From NCBI GenBank assembly GCA_020631735.1, contig CM036159.1, positions 20,995,511-21,059,510 on the forward strand: a DNA stretch of 64,000 nt. The letters are read 5' to 3'. Both the position numbers and the translations under genes were made by a program. Shown here piece by piece: positions 1-12,252 of the stretch (position 1 is its first letter; the number at the start of each line of letters is the position of its first letter). The DNA is from Saccharum officinarum. Taxonomy: Eukaryota; Streptophyta; Magnoliopsida; Poales; Poaceae. The notes below the pieces were generated by a model, which saw only the letters and a list, made by a program, of their open reading frames with translations, was not told the origin of the DNA and did no database searches.

Positions 1-201
1 TATGCTACCACTAGATCATACAAGTCATGAAAACAATAGTGGCACCATATAAACTTTAAATTCATTTAATTTTCATGAATGAGCCTAGAACATGTAAATT
101 ATGACTAGATGCACTAAATGAGTCCTTAGCATAGAATGTATGACATGTCAACCAATTGTACCTTGGGGCTCGAAGGAGAGGAATGTCATATATGGGGTGC
201 A

Positions 202-1926
202 TCAACTCATGTTGGAGAAGTTAAGTATGTTCAACTCATTCTTTAGCTTGTGAAATCTCTTCTCATCAAGTGGCTTGGTGAATAGATCGGCTAATTGATC
301 TTCGGTGCCCACACTCTCAATAGCAATATCACCCTTTTGTTGATGATCTCTAATAAAGTGATGACAAACATCAATATGCTTTGTTCTTTGATGTTGAATC
401 GGATTGTTGGTTAGCTTCACTGCACTTTCATTATCACATAGCAATGGCACATTCTTGAAATTGATTCCAAAATCCTTCAATGTTGCCTTCATCCACAAGA
501 TTTGTGCACAATAACTACCCGCGGCGATGTATTCGGCCTCGGCGGTAGATAGTGCAATACTATTTTGCTTCTTGGATGACCATGAGACAAGTGATCTTCC
601 CAATAATTGATAAGTCCCGAAAGTGCTCTTTCTCTCCACTTTGTCACCGGCATAGTCGGAATCCGAATATCCAACTAGCTCAAAGCTTGCACCCTTGGGA
701 TACCACAATCCAACATCTTGTGTATGCTTTAAGTACCTCAATATTCTCTTTGTTGCCTTTAAATGACTTTCTCTTGGTGAGGCTTGAAATCTTGCACACG
801 TGCATACACTAAACATCACATCGGGCCTTGATGCCGTCACATAGAGTAGGCTACCAATCATTGATCTATATAGCTTTTGATCCACCATGTTGCCACTCTT
901 GTCACTATCCAAGCTTCCACTCGTGCTCATTGGGGTTGTAATACTCTTTGCATCTTCCATGCCAAATTTCTTGAGCATATCTTTGATGTACTTAGTTTGG
1001 CTCACAAACGTACCTTCTTTCATTTGTTTGATTTGAAGTCCAAGAAAGAAACTAAGTTCACCAATCATTGACATTTCAAATTCCTTTGCCATCATTTTTC
1101 CAAACTCATCACAATAATCTTGATTGGTTGAACCGAATATGATATCATCAACATATATTTGCAACACAAACAAGTCTTTCTCAATCTTCTTGGTGAATAG
1201 AGTAGTATCAACTTTGCCCATGACAAATCCTTTAGATAGCAAGAAGTCCCTCAATCTTTCATACCATGCTCTAGGTGCTTGCTTCAATCCATACAAAGCC
1301 TTCCTTAACTTGTATACATGATTAGGTTTCTTATCATCTTCAAAACCGGGAGGTTGCTCCACATACACCTCCTCTTGGATGTACCCATTGAGAAATGCAC
1401 TCTTCACATCTATTTGATATAGCTTGATATTGTGAGCATAAGCATAGGCAAGTAAGATCCTAATTGCTTCCAATCTTGCAACCGGGGCATAAGTTTCACC
1501 AAAGTCAAGACCCTCTATTTGTGTGTAACCTTGAGCCACTAGTCTTGCTTTGTTTCTTACTACTATCCCATCTTGATCTTGCTTGTTGCGAAAGACCCAT
1601 CTTGTTCCAATGACATTGTGATCCTTAGGCATCTCAACTAATTCCCATACTTCATTTCTCTTGAAGTTGTTGAGCTCTTCATGCATTGTATTTACCCAAT
1701 TCAGATCTCTCAATGTTTTATCAATGTTCTTGGGTTCTTCCATTGACACAAAAGAAGAGTGAGCACAAAATGATGCCAATCTTGATCTAGTTTGAACTCC
1801 CCTTTGTATGTCACCAATGATGGAATCCAATGGATGGTCTCTTGCAATATTAGTTGGTTGAAGCACTTTGACTTGATTGCTTGGATGTTGATGTTGATCA
1901 TGAGTTGGAGATGATGAACTAGCCAC
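202..1926 (-). CDS. Sirevirus reverse transcriptase-RNase H ORF (574 aa)
   Basis: Copia RT with the [11 protein letters not shown] block and the YVDD catalytic box ([12 protein letters not shown]). The RNase H core follows ([33 protein letters not shown]), with the C-terminal [20 protein letters not shown] typical of Sireviruses. The frame continues from integrase through a TAA, so the polyprotein is interrupted. No env-like ORF is visible before the window edge. Confidence 0.87.
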   Translation of the reverse strand: MASSSSPTHDQHQHPSNQVKVLQPTNIARDHPLDSIIGDIQRGVQTRSRLASFCAHSSFVSMEEPKNIDKTLRDLNWVNTMHEELNNFKRNEVWELVEMPKDHNVIGTRWVFRNKQDQDGIVVRNKARLVAQGYTQIEGLDFGETYAPVARLEAIRILLAYAYAHNIKLYQIDVKSAFLNGYIQEEVYVEQPPGFEDDKKPNHVYKLRKALYGLKQAPRAWYERLRDFLLSKGFVMGKVDTTLFTKKIEKDLFVLQIYVDDIIFGSTNQDYCDEFGKMMAKEFEMSMIGELSFFLGLQIKQMKEGTFVSQTKYIKDMLKKFGMEDAKSITTPMSTSGSLDSDKSGNMVDQKLYRSMIGSLLYVTASRPDVMFSVCTCARFQASPRESHLKATKRILRYLKHTQDVGLWYPKGASFELVGYSDSDYAGDKVERKSTFGTYQLLGRSLVSWSSKKQNSIALSTAEAEYIAAGSYCAQILWMKATLKDFGINFKNVPLLCDNESAVKLTNNPIQHQRTKHIDVCHHFIRDHQQKGDIAIESVGTEDQLADLFTKPLDEKRFHKLKNELNILNFSNMS

Positions 1927-1935
1927 TTGTTGATC

Positions 1936-3402
1936 TTATTGCACTTGAGATGATGTACTAGCTTGATTTTGCATTAGAGAACCACTAGCATGAGTGATTG
2001 GGCTTTGGAGCACTTGATCTTTGTTGTCATCCACATCAATCACTTGCTTTGGCCTAATATCACCAATGTCCATTTCTTTCATAGCATTGGTCAATTGAGT
2101 TCCTCTCACATCATCCAAGTTATCTTCTTCATCTTGAGAACCATTTGTTTCATCAAACTCAACATCATGTACTTCTTCAAGTAAACCACTAGCCAAATTC
2201 CAAACTCTATAAGCTTTGCTAGTAGTTGAGTAACCAAGTAAGAATCCTTCATCACATTTCTTCTCAAACTTGCTCAATCTAGTGCCCTTCTTCAAGATGT
2301 AGCATTTATAACCAAATACCCTAAAATATGCAATGTTGGGCTTTCTTCCATTTAAGATCTCATATGGTGTCTTCTCTAGAAACTTGTGGCAATAGAGGCG
2401 GTTGCTATAGAAGCAAGCCGTGTTGATTGCTTCGGCCCAAAATGAATGACTCACATTATACTCATTCAACATTGATCTAGCCATATCAATTAAGGTTATA
2501 TTCTTCCTCTCAACTAGGCCATTTGATTGAGGTGTATACTTGGCCGAGAATTGATGTTTGATTCCAAGTTCATCACATAGCTCATCAACTCTTGTGTTTC
2601 TAAACTCACTTCCATTGTCACTTCTCACTTTCTTGATTGTGGTTTCAAACTCATTTTGCACTCTCTTGATGAATTTCTTGAATATGTCAAATACATCACT
2701 TTTGTCCACAAGAAAGAATACCCATGTGTATCTAGTAAAATCATCCACAATCACAAAGCCATACTTGTTGCCACCAATGCTTGTGTATGTAGTTGGTCCA
2801 AATAGATCCATGTGCAACAACTCAAATGCCTTGAAAGTACTCATAATGCTTTTCAATGGATGAGTGTTGCCTACTTGCTTTCCGGCTTGACATGCACTAC
2901 ATAGCTTATCTTTCTCAAATGTGACATCCTTCAAGCCTCTAACTAAGTCATGCTTCACTAACTTGTTCAATTGCTTCATGCCAATATGATCAAGTCTTCT
3001 ATGCCATAACCAACCCATACTTGATTTGGTGAGCAAGCATGTTGAAAGTTGAGTGTCACTAGCATTGAAATTGACCAAGTATAGATTCTCAAATCTAAAG
3101 CCTTTGAAGATCAAGTTAGAGCCATCAACACTAACTATCTCCACATCATCAACACCAAATATGCACTTGAAACCGAGATCACACAATTGAGCAACCGAGA
3201 GAAGATTGAAGTTCAACTTTTCAACTAAGAGCACATTAGAAATGCTATGATCATTAGAGATTGCAATCCTTCCAAGAGCCTTTACATGACTCTTGCTATT
3301 GTCACCAAATGTGATACTATCAATGCCACTATCATTTGATTTGAGAGAGTTGAACATTCTTGAATCACCGGTCATATGTTGAGAGCACCCACTATCAAGC
3401 AC
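1936..3402 (-). CDS. Sirevirus protease-integrase ORF (488 aa)
   Basis: It opens with the aspartic-protease motif LDSGCSQHMTGD. An HHCC integrase zinc finger follows (HRRLDHIGMKQL ... CSACQAGKQ), then the integrase core with D (MDLFGP), D (RSDNGSEF) and E (SNGLVERKN), and the Copia-type INT C-terminus (FRVFGYKCYIL, GFLLGYS). It has no natural start codon of its own and reads in the same frame as gag upstream and RT downstream. It is separated from RT by one TAA at about 1930. Confidence 0.85.
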   Translation of the reverse strand: MLDSGCSQHMTGDSRMFNSLKSNDSGIDSITFGDNSKSHVKALGRIAISNDHSISNVLLVEKLNFNLLSVAQLCDLGFKCIFGVDDVEIVSVDGSNLIFKGFRFENLYLVNFNASDTQLSTCLLTKSSMGWLWHRRLDHIGMKQLNKLVKHDLVRGLKDVTFEKDKLCSACQAGKQVGNTHPLKSIMSTFKAFELLHMDLFGPTTYTSIGGNKYGFVIVDDFTRYTWVFFLVDKSDVFDIFKKFIKRVQNEFETTIKKVRSDNGSEFRNTRVDELCDELGIKHQFSAKYTPQSNGLVERKNITLIDMARSMLNEYNVSHSFWAEAINTACFYSNRLYCHKFLEKTPYEILNGRKPNIAYFRVFGYKCYILKKGTRLSKFEKKCDEGFLLGYSTTSKAYRVWNLASGLLEEVHDVEFDETNGSQDEEDNLDDVRGTQLTNAMKEMDIGDIRPKQVIDVDDNKDQVLQSPITHASGSLMQNQASTSSQVQ

Positions 3403-3444
3403 CCAATGCCTTCCTCCGGCCTAGTAATTTACCTACAAAACAAT

Positions 3445-5538
3445 TTAATGTCTTTTAGGTACCCATACTTGCTTGGGTCCTTGGAGGTTAGTCACTAAGC
3501 TCTTTGGTACCCAAATGGCCTTCTTCTTTGGGTCCACAATTGGTGTACCAACAAACCTAGCATATACACCTTTCTCACCCTTGGTAAGCACATAACAAGA
3601 ATCAAAAGGAATGTAAGGTACATTAGCATTTTTCTTGTTCTTATTCATTTTATTACAATTAATCTCTAGATGCCCAACTTGCTTGCATCTATTGCAATAA
3701 CGACTATTGCCCTTCACAAAGCGAGGCTTTGGAGTAGCAAAGGCCGCCTTGCCCTTCTTGGGAGTATAGCCTAATCCCTCTTTGTTAAGAGAGAACCTTT
3801 GGCTACCCAAGCATTTTAGCAAGCGGGCATCCCCACCATAGGCATTGCCTAATGCGCGGGTGAGATCATCCACCTCTCTCTTGAGAGTCTTATTCTCAAC
3901 CACAAGTGATGAATCACTAGTAGTAGAGATATGGTTGGTTGTGGTGGATGATGATGAGCTACATGAAGCATTAGTAGGACCAACAAATAAAGAATCATCA
4001 ATAATATCACATGTTAGTCCAATGTCATAAGTGACAATCACTTGCTCCTCCTTAGCTTCCTTCATGAGCTTCTCCAACTTGAGGTCCTTTTCCTTGATGA
4101 GCTCAAGTAGAGTAGAGTGGGCTCCCTTAAGCCTAGTGTGAGCAATTTCAAGATCCTCGTGGTCTTCCTTTAGACACTCACGAGAAGCCTCTAGCTCATC
4201 AAAGGATTTCCTAAGAGCTTTGAGCTCTTGTTCAATTCTTTTGCACTCCTTACTCTTTTTGAGAGCAACAAACTCCTCCATCAAGGCATCATTTTCATTG
4301 CTCTTGGCAATGAGCTCTTGTTCTAAGATTTTGTATTTCTTGGTTGCCCTCTTGTAGCCCTTGCTCATTTGATCTATTATGCCTAATAGATCATCCTTGG
4401 AGTAGTCCTCATCCTCCTCATCATCACTCCTACAATCATCACTAGCACAAGAATCATCATCACTATCATCATGTTTTACCTTGGTAGGCTTGGCCATAAG
4501 GCATGTCGATGTAGTGTCGAAGATGGATGGCTTGTTGGAGAGGGCGATGTTTGCAATGGCTCGCCGAGTGGTCCTCTCATCATCACTAGAGCTTTCATCA
4601 TCATCACTATCGGAGTTGTCACTATCCCAAGTGACTACATAGCCATCACCCTTCTTCTTCTTGTTGAATGTGAAGCTCTTCTTTGCTTTCTTCTCCTTCT
4701 TGTTCTTCTTCAACTTCAACTCCCCATCATGATATCTTTTGTCTTTATAGGGGCACTTTGCCACTACATGATCGGGGCTATTGCAATTGTAGCAAAGCAC
4801 CTCCTTTGCCTTCATGAAGTCTCTTCTCTTTCTTGCACCATAGCCTCTCTTCTTCATGAACCGACCCATCTTTTGCACTAGAAGGGCCATGATCTCATCA
4901 TCAAATGGATCATCATCATCATCAACCTTGCTCTTGCCCTTGGAAGAAGAAGCCTTGAATGCGGTGGTCTTCTCTTGCTTGACCTTGATCTCCTTCTTCT
5001 CATCTTCATCTTCATCATCATCATATTGAGCATCGGTCATGACATCTCCAAGCACTTGGTTTGGAGTCACCTTGTCTAAACCCTCTCTTTGGATCATCTT
5101 CCTCAAGATAGCAAACTTCTTAGGTAAGTTCATCAAGAACTTATGTGAGAAGTCCTTGTCCTTGACATCTTCTCCTAGGCTCTTGAGATCATTAACAATA
5201 ACTTGTAGCCTATAGAACATCTCCGGTATGGACTCATCATCCTTCATCTTGAAGCTTGCAAACTTATCCTTGAGCATATAGAGCTTGGCACTCTTTACCG
5301 TTGAAGTGCCCTCATATGTTTCCTCTAATCTTGTCCACACTTCACTTGCCATTTCAAGATCCTTGATTTGCTCAAAGACCTTTGCATCAATCCCATTGTA
5401 GAGAGTATTGAGAGCCATAGTGTTGCATTGGTTGTTGATGCGGTCATTATTGGTGAGGTTGTCGGGATCAATGATAGCATAATCATGGTGTGTCACCTTC
5501 CAAACGTTCTCATGAATAGAGCCAAGATATTGCTTCAT
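3445..5538 (-). CDS. Sirevirus gag-like ORF (697 aa)
   Basis: Capsid protein of the element. An N-terminal UBN2-type gag core is followed by a CCHC knuckle near residue 250 (CYNCNSPDHVVAKC), a basic and then acidic serine region, a long coiled-coil segment (about 390-500), and a second knuckle (CNRCKQVGHLEINC, about 610). A large gag with a coiled coil and extra knuckle fits Sireviruses. It ends at a stop 42 bp before the pol frame opens, in the same frame. No internal stops interrupt it. Confidence 0.85.
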   Translation of the reverse strand: MKQYLGSIHENVWKVTHHDYAIIDPDNLTNNDRINNQCNTMALNTLYNGIDAKVFEQIKDLEMASEVWTRLEETYEGTSTVKSAKLYMLKDKFASFKMKDDESIPEMFYRLQVIVNDLKSLGEDVKDKDFSHKFLMNLPKKFAILRKMIQREGLDKVTPNQVLGDVMTDAQYDDDEDEDEKKEIKVKQEKTTAFKASSSKGKSKVDDDDDPFDDEIMALLVQKMGRFMKKRGYGARKRRDFMKAKEVLCYNCNSPDHVVAKCPYKDKRYHDGELKLKKNKKEKKAKKSFTFNKKKKGDGYVVTWDSDNSDSDDDESSSDDERTTRRAIANIALSNKPSIFDTTSTCLMAKPTKVKHDDSDDDSCASDDCRSDDEEDEDYSKDDLLGIIDQMSKGYKRATKKYKILEQELIAKSNENDALMEEFVALKKSKECKRIEQELKALRKSFDELEASRECLKEDHEDLEIAHTRLKGAHSTLLELIKEKDLKLEKLMKEAKEEQVIVTYDIGLTCDIIDDSLFVGPTNASCSSSSSTTTNHISTTSDSSLVVENKTLKREVDDLTRALGNAYGGDARLLKCLGSQRFSLNKEGLGYTPKKGKAAFATPKPRFVKGNSRYCNRCKQVGHLEINCNKMNKNKKNANVPYIPFDSCYVLTKGEKGVYARFVGTPIVDPKKKAIWVPKSLVTNLQGPKQVWVPKRH

Positions 5539-5676
5539 CTTTCTTTTTCAATGATCAAAAGATGTGACACCATCAAAGAATGGAGGCTTGCCCCCGACAT
5601 GGTTGAACACAACTTGAGCCATCTTACACCGAGGTTGTTAAGCCTTACAAACGGTGACCACGGCTCTGATACCACT

Positions 5677-7661
5677 TGAAAGGTCTTGATGGCTAGAGGG
5701 GGGGTGAATAGCCTATTAAAATTTTCTACAAAGACAAGCTAAACAAGTTTATCAATAAAACAAATAGCGAGATGCGAGTTTTGCTTAGCCTACGGGGTGT
5801 TTGCAAGCCACCTAACAAATTCACAATTCTAGTGTATTTGCACTCAACCGCACAAGCCAAACCGAGAAGGAAACTATAACTAGCAAGCTACACAAAGAAG
5901 TTACTCTAGCAAAGCTAACTAGGTAGCAAAGGTAACTAAGAAAGTAATGCGGAGTTGAGTTAGGAGGGTATCACCGAGGGGCGAAGTATTGAGCCAACCA
6001 ATCAATATGATTAAGAGATGAATACCACAATATACAACCACCGGGATCGATCAAACACAATAAGAATGATGACACAAAGATTTATCCCGAGGTTCACGTG
6101 CTTGCCGGCACGCTAGTCCCCGTTGTGTCCCTCTTCACCACGTGGTTCGATGGCTAATCGGTCACACACTGAGCCTCTCAAAAGGCGCCACAAGAACCTA
6201 CCAAATGGCAAAAGGTTGCAATGACACGAGCAATATACTAACGTTGCCTTTGGTGCTTCGCCGAGGTAGGCACAAACCCCTCACAATCACCGGAGGTGGC
6301 CAAGAACAATCACCAACTCTTGCCAACGCCTCCAAGCTGCTCCAAGCCGTCTAGGTGGCGGCAACCACCAAGAGAAACAAGAATCCCGCAGCAAATCAAC
6401 CACCAAGTGCCAACTAGATGCTATCTCACAATGCAAATGCACTTGGATCACTCAATCTCACTTCGAATATGCAAAGAAGCAAGAGAGATGAGTGGGAGGG
6501 GAGTTGCTTAGCTCAAAGTGCTCACAAGTATGTCAAATGTTCCAGAGAGAGAGCCTTGAGCCGGCCAACTAGTATTTATAGACATACCCCTTCGAATAGA
6601 GCCGTTAGAAACTTAAACAGACGAAATCGCGCTGACCGGACGCGCTGGTCCAACTGACCGGACGCGCCGGTCGCCCAACGGCTAACTCGCGAAGTACTGA
6701 CCGGACGCGCTGGTCTAACTGACCGGACGCGCTGGTCGCCCAACGGCTAACTGCGAAGCAACGACCGGACGCGCTTATCGCGTAGACCGGACGCGCTGTG
6801 AACGACCGGACGCACTGGTCCCGTGAATGATCGGACGCGCTGGTCGCCTGAGCAGCGCTCAACGAAACAGTGATCGGACGCGCTGAAGAAAATGACCAGA
6901 CGCGACAGTGCCAACGTTCGGTTAGAATCCAGTAAGCTCCCTGAACGACCGGACGCGTCCGATCATCGGTGACCGGACGCGCCTCGCGTCCGATCATCGA
7001 ACTGAAAAACGCGCAGACACTGAACACTGACCGGACGCGTCCCGTCATGCAAGGACCGCGTCCGGTTCAGCGTCCGATCACCTATGTGACCTCCGTTCGC
7101 CTCCGTTTCTTTTCCGGACTTCCGGCGTAGTGAAAAAATAGTCGTTTCAACTTCTCGAAAACGCCTGAATCCCGCCTCGCAAGCTCGGCGGGAGGGAGAG
7201 AGGATCCCAAACCCTCTCTACCGCTCAAACTCCACCGCCTTCGCAAACGTGCTGACACCACCAAGTGATCTTCATCATGTGTGAGTGTGTTAGCATTTTC
7301 ACAATCATTTTTCGAGGCGATATTAGTTCTATCCAAATGCATATGATCATGAAATGCACATCTAGAGGCACTTAGGAGTTTAATAGCCGCGTCATTCCCC
7401 TCTTTATAGTACGGCTATCTATCCTATAATGTAACCACACCCACTAGGTGTCTTGGTTACTAAAACATAACCCTTAAGCATATACCTTTGCCTTGATCAC
7501 GTAGGGTTGCGTCCAAATTCAAGTGTGGCCATCATGATCACCATGTCCATCTTGCCACCAACCTTGGAATGTACTAATCCTCATATGCTACATACAACTT
7601 AGGCATAGGATTAGTACTTAGGCATTGTCACTAATTACCAACACCAAACATAGGACTTTCA
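5677..7661 (-). repeat. 5' LTR of the Sirevirus-like element
   Basis: A 1985-bp LTR bounded by TGAAAG and CTTTCA. Position 5677 abuts the two-base spacer and PBS on the left. The five bases after 7661 (ACCTT) are the expected target duplication, but the partner is outside the window. From 6631 to 7080 it holds many copies of a GACCGGACGCG motif. Confidence 0.88.
6631..7080. repeat. CpG-rich degenerate repeats inside the Sirevirus LTR
   Basis: At least a dozen copies of GACCGGACGCG(CTGGTC) with irregular spacing occur here. Several carry GACC/GGTC inverted arms, and some are on the opposite strand (CGCGTCCGGTC-like). The flanking LTR is AT-rich, so this is a local CpG island. Sireviruses are known to carry repeated palindromic motifs in their LTRs. 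Confidence 0.85.
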
Positions 7662-8100
7662 ACCTTCAGTCGAGCTTGTTGGCAGCACCTAGGCATCCAA
7701 TGGAATTTTGCAAGTGATTTCTTCCAAATGCTGATACAAGCCAAGCAACAATTTTCGAATCCTTACTTTATGGAGATCTTCATCATTGCGGCTTGGCAGA
7801 TTTGGAAACAAAGGAATAACTTCATCTTTGATAGGGGTCGTCCTTCCTAAGATTCTTGGAAGTCTAGCTTTACTGAGGAAGCTCGACTTTAGGCCCATAG
7901 GTTCTGTGAGGATAAGTGTCCTGGTTTCCTTTTCTGTATAGATTCCCTAGCCTAGTTTCTTTGCCTCTCTCAGGCTTTCTGTTGTTCGTTGTTGGCTCGT
8001 TCAACTTTGTGCCTTGTACAACTTCTTCTTTTTTATATTTATATTAATATAAAAGCTTACAGTGGGGCTTCCCCTGCTGTACCATTTTCAAAAAAAAACT
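7662..8100 (+). mobile_element. LINE (L1-type) 3' fragment
   Basis: On the plus strand a broken frame gives MEIFIIAAWQIWKQRNNFIF, the end of a plant LINE ORF2 zf-RVT region. A GC-rich hairpin-like tail (GTGGGGCTTCCCC) and a terminal A-run at 8092-8099 follow. The 5' end is truncated at or by the Sirevirus LTR. It is decayed, with several stops. Confidence 0.7.
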
Positions 8101-8640
8101 TTACAACACTCGTATGAAACACTTGCAATATACCTCTGAAACACTTAAAACATACACTTGCAACATGTGCTTTCAACGCAATATCTCCTTGCTACTTGGG
8201 AGAATGGAGACTCGTCGGCGTGCCGGAGGTAGTGGCACAACGGCGCTTGTAGACAGCGGCCAACGACGGCGGCTCCGCAACGTGGCGGAGAGGCGGCTGC
8301 ACGACTAGGAGAGGGCAGCTGCACGCCACGCCGTCCTGCAACAGCGTCTCGGTGGCGCTGAGCTCGCCGCTCCAGTGGAGAAGACCGTAACAGGTCGCTC
8401 TGGTGGAGAGAGAGGCGCGATGGAGAGGAAGACGAGCGGGAGCGCGCGCCGGAGAGAGAGGCGTAGTAGAGAGAAGACGGGCAGGAGGCACAGTGGAGAC
8501 GGGGGGCGGGATGTGTGGCTAAGCGCAGTAGCAGGTTCGCGGTGCTGCGGTGAGTTTTTTTTAAAAAAAAATTGCGGTGGCTGGAGGTGAGTAGATAGAA
8601 ACATATAGGAGAGCCTCTCGGCGTGACAGCAGAGTGAACG
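8101..8640. repeat. Unclassified grass repeat with GAAACACTTGCAACAT units
   Basis: Three or four degenerate GAAACACTTGCAA(C/T)AT units occupy 8113-8170. A GC-rich block (8200-8520) follows, encoding no recognisable protein on either strand. Similar motifs occur in many grass repeats, but I cannot name the family or its ends. Confidence 0.4.
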
Positions 8641-9887
8641 GACGCCCCAATAAAAGCATTACCGTTTTTCAACTACCCTCCTTACTCTTCTTCTGTTCAA
8701 ACTCTTCTTTTGTTCAATGGCAATTTGGTACTTACTGGAATGATGAGGTAATAACTGGTCAAGGGAAAACTGACTCTCCATTTTTTCCATTCCAATCTTT
8801 CTGGAAACAGCTTAATTCAATAATGTGTCGGGAATTCGGGATTACAGGGCGGCTAGCTCCTGCATCCTGGTCCATCTGTATTATTGTGACGCTGTTGCTG
8901 CTTTGCCTTTGCTTACTCGGTTACTCCGCGGAATACTGCATTGTCAGGTGTTTTATCTAAAATTAATTTGTGCAGTTAGGTTTGCATCACAATTTATGAA
9001 AGAATAAAAGGTTGAAAACTGCAATTTCTTTTTAATCAGCAGATGCATGTTTATCATGATGAAAGAGTGAGATCAGTAGGACAGAGACCTGCGCATCAAT
9101 CTTGCAGGCCAAACCGCCAGATAGTACCATGACATGATGAAGTGGTAGAGGCTTCTCTTCTCTGCGGCAGCAGCCAGAAAGGCAGGAAAGCAACTCCTCT
9201 TCAGCAGCGTTTGGTAGGTGAGATTGTCCTGCATCTTTTGTCTAGCTTGTTGCCTCTTCTCACCCCACAATATGAAAACCATAACAATCTAGCACTCCTA
9301 CTTTTGTACAAAAAGAAAGGCAAGTGATTTTGTTATGAACTAGTAATGATTCTTCCTTAGCCTTTTCCTAGTCGATTGAACGAAGCATCAATATGGAGAG
9401 AGACACTTATTTGCGCAACGTGTAATTCTTGAACAATTTTCAATCGGTTTGGTCTAATTGACCTAGTGCCTTCTTTTATGCGCTTGGCTTATTTGACAAT
9501 CTACTTTGCATTAATCATGATTCATGAAGATTAATTCAATGAGAAAATTCTGAGATTTATCACTCTCTCTCGAATCGCAAACTTTTGACCCTTGCAACTT
9601 TGCGTCACGTAAACATTTCGCGTGCATGTTTCTGTCACTCACTAGCCTTCTACTGTCGCTTTGCTTGTGACGAAATCCGCCCACGCGCGTTGCTCTCTCG
9701 AGAGAAAGCTCGCCTTTCAGGCATGGTAAAGTTTGTCACCAGCTCGCCTTTCTCGACATGTACCTGAATTTACTGTAATAAAACTTAGCCTTTCTCACAC
9801 AAACTCGAGACGGGGAGAAATCAAGTCTACTGGTAGATATCGAAATATCAAAAGTAAACAACCCTTCCAAGTATCCTTGTCAAAAAA

Positions 9888-9920
<33 letters not shown>

Positions 9921-10600
9921 AAAGAAAACAAAACCCTGCCAGACATGTCATGTGCACCGTGCACTTGCATATCGAGTATTGACTTCCTAGCATATCGAGC
10001 ACCTACTTTCCAGTTCCAGTAGCACACGACACCGTTTGGTGAACTTTTCTTATATTCATGCAATCAACATGATCGCACAATCATGTCTCGCTGCCATGAA
10101 ACAGAACCGTCTCAACTCCCTCCAGATTCCAGAACCGTGAGGCTCCTTCCAGAATCAATGGAAGATCAATCACTACCAAGAACCAGGTGATTTTCTATGG
10201 GGTTCATTTCATACCATCCTCTAATTCTTCTCTGTTCAGAGATTATATGCATATAGAACATGAGTTCAATAGTCACGTTGTCCAGATTTGAAATGTTTAA
10301 CTAAAATTATCTTTCCCAGCATCTGAGCTCTGAAACACTCAGCGGCATGAAAACTAACCCACAACGGTGGATCTAGGCTTTAGATGCTATCATTGGGTAT
10401 GTTAAGCAGGAGTCTTGGAGCAATTAAATCTATTGGATCAATTTCACAATTCCCCTGAAATTTCCATATGAAACAGGCTCCGACATACAGGGCTTGTAGA
10501 TGTAGCCCAGCTAAGAGGGCCAGCAAAATTTTTCCCTTGATTCAGAATGTCCAAATGGGCCATTGTGCAAGAAGTGATTTCAGGAATTTGTAGCTTTCAG
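8641..10600. other. 3' flank of VIH, probable 3' UTR at its right end
   Basis: No coding frame with a recognisable domain is present. A simple (AAAG)n tract lies at about 9889-9924. The 300-500 bp left of the stop codon at 10601 should hold the VIH 3' UTR; no canonical minus-strand AATAAA was seen close by. Confidence 0.4.
9889..9924. repeat. (AAAG)n microsatellite
   Basis: About nine consecutive GAAA/AAAG units in the 3' flank. Confidence 0.85.
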
Positions 10601-12252
10601 CTATTTTCCATTAGCCGCATTAGCGCTCTTGTGGAAAGGCCACAGGCTAACCAACCTTTCAAGCACTCCTCCTGCCCCTTTGGAGAAGTAACCTAAGGCT
10701 TGTGGAGGAGCAGCAGGGGGGAAGTCCTCTGGGGGCATGGCAAATGGTCGCACCATTTTCTCAAACTTGTCCATCGTCAGGCAGGACCCAACTTCCTGTA
10801 GTCTCTCGGGTCCCATTATGGGCAAGGTGTGCTCCTGAAGCAAGGAACTTTCACTGGTTTTGTCCTGGACCCAACACACATTCAGTTAGTAAACTCAAGT
10901 GATTCTACTTGGCAGCAAGCTCAGCTGATTTTTATATTCAACAATGTGAACACGAGGGGGCATCACCTCTAGGGGACTGAGATCGGCACCACGACTGAAC
11001 GTCATTTCAATCCTGAACCTCTTCTCATCTTCCAAAGGAACCTGCAAAAATTTGGTAAGTAGATTGATACGATTGGGCAACTGATACTTGTAAACTGACT
11101 GTTTGGCATCAACTACATTTCAACTGTAACCATGAAAAATAGATGACCTGCTTGCGATCGTGAAACAAATTCTTAATTGTATGAATTACTCTTGGGTTTC
11201 TTACAAAACTCTATCGGTGACAAGATACTGGTAAGATTAGATACCTAGGACTAGTGACAAGCTGAAAGCCTCCATAGCAACAGCCCCTCAAATGTATTTG
11301 GTACAAGGAGTTTAATTCACTAGTGAAAATAGGACACTTGAGTATAGCAGATAGCTTCCTCAAGAAAGGGAGCTGATTCTTAGTCTACTACAAAATGGAC
11401 TTGAAGCTCAAAACCTTTCAAAATTACTCATATCGCATGAAATGGAAATAAAATGGACTTGAAGCTCAAAACCTTTCAAAATTACTCATATCGCATGAAA
11501 TGGAAATATATACGACCACTATACCAGAAAGGTGAAGTATTGTTCAGAGACCAGATAAAGACGATGAAAAGATCCATACCTCTGTGTTTTCAAACATTCT
11601 AAGCACAATATTACTCATGTAATCAAGCTCCCTAGTTCTATGTAGACGGTCCAAAGCACTTTGGCAGACAAGGCTTTCCTCTCCTTGTAGACTTTCGTCT
11701 AAATTGCAGTAACGGAGCACATTCATCAAGGAGTGTATATGAGATTCCTGGTGCAGAAAATGTACGATGTCACTAATAATTCCAAAAGGGACCCCTATTG
11801 AATTCCCCCTCAAAAAAATAATTCCAAAGGGTGATAACAACAAAGAAGTGCTCCAGCATACCGATGTGAAGTAAAGCCTTGTGCGGACATGACGCTCAGG
11901 TGTCCTTACATTGGCATACCTGCACCAAAGTATTTTAGCAACATAAATTTTACATGTAAATTAGCAAATAAAAAATGAATTTCATAGAAATCAGAACAAG
12001 AACACACTTGGGATCTAGTCGATATTTAGTTTCTCTATCATCTTCATCTTCTTGGTCCAATGACTTCTCGCTCATAGAGCTAGATCTTCTTCCGTCCTCA
12101 TTTCTAACTTGAATCTTTTGCTGGTGCTCTGCTTCTTTTGTTGGTAGGAATTGAGCTTCGTCTTCAATAAATTTTGGTTCGGCAACACTGATAGCTTCTT
12201 CACGAGTGTTGCGTAGATCGATTAGGATTTTTCCCAATAAACGGCGTGCTAT
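10601..12252 (-). CDS. VIH: VIH exons 26-30 and stop (residues 778-1046)
   Basis: Exons 12008-12252, 11862-11919, 11580-11747, 10967-11041 and 10601-10864. Exon 26 contains a variable acidic/serine-rich stretch ([20 protein letters not shown]). Later exons carry [32 protein letters not shown] and [16 protein letters not shown]. The protein ends [14 protein letters not shown]. The exon 29 donor is set at GAG/GTGATG because it joins SPLE in phase to [13 protein letters not shown]. Reading on without splicing would add an unrelated tail. Confidence 0.93.

Larger units (their letters stand above)
1..7661 (-). mobile_element. Sirevirus-like Ty1/Copia retrotransposon, 3' end outside the window
   Basis: The element reads on the minus strand: 5' LTR 5677-7661, PBS complementary to initiator tRNA-Met at about 5663-5674 (TGGTATCAGAGC), then gag, protease-integrase and RT-RNase H down to 202. 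Its 3' LTR must lie left of the window. Sirevirus assignment rests on the long 2-kb LTR, large coiled gag with two CCHC knuckles, the [20 protein letters not shown] tail of RNase H, and repeat-rich LTR. The LTR has TGAAAG/CTTTCA ends. The ORFs share one frame but are separated by stop codons. Confidence 0.93.

Noticed and set aside
6605..7048. 147-codon minus-strand frame with repeated VRS/ARPV residues
   Set aside because: It is translated from the CpG repeat array of the Sirevirus LTR; no protein features.
8145..8672. Overlapping open frames on both strands
   Set aside because: GC-rich repeat sequence with low-complexity Ser/Arg translations, no start context or domain.
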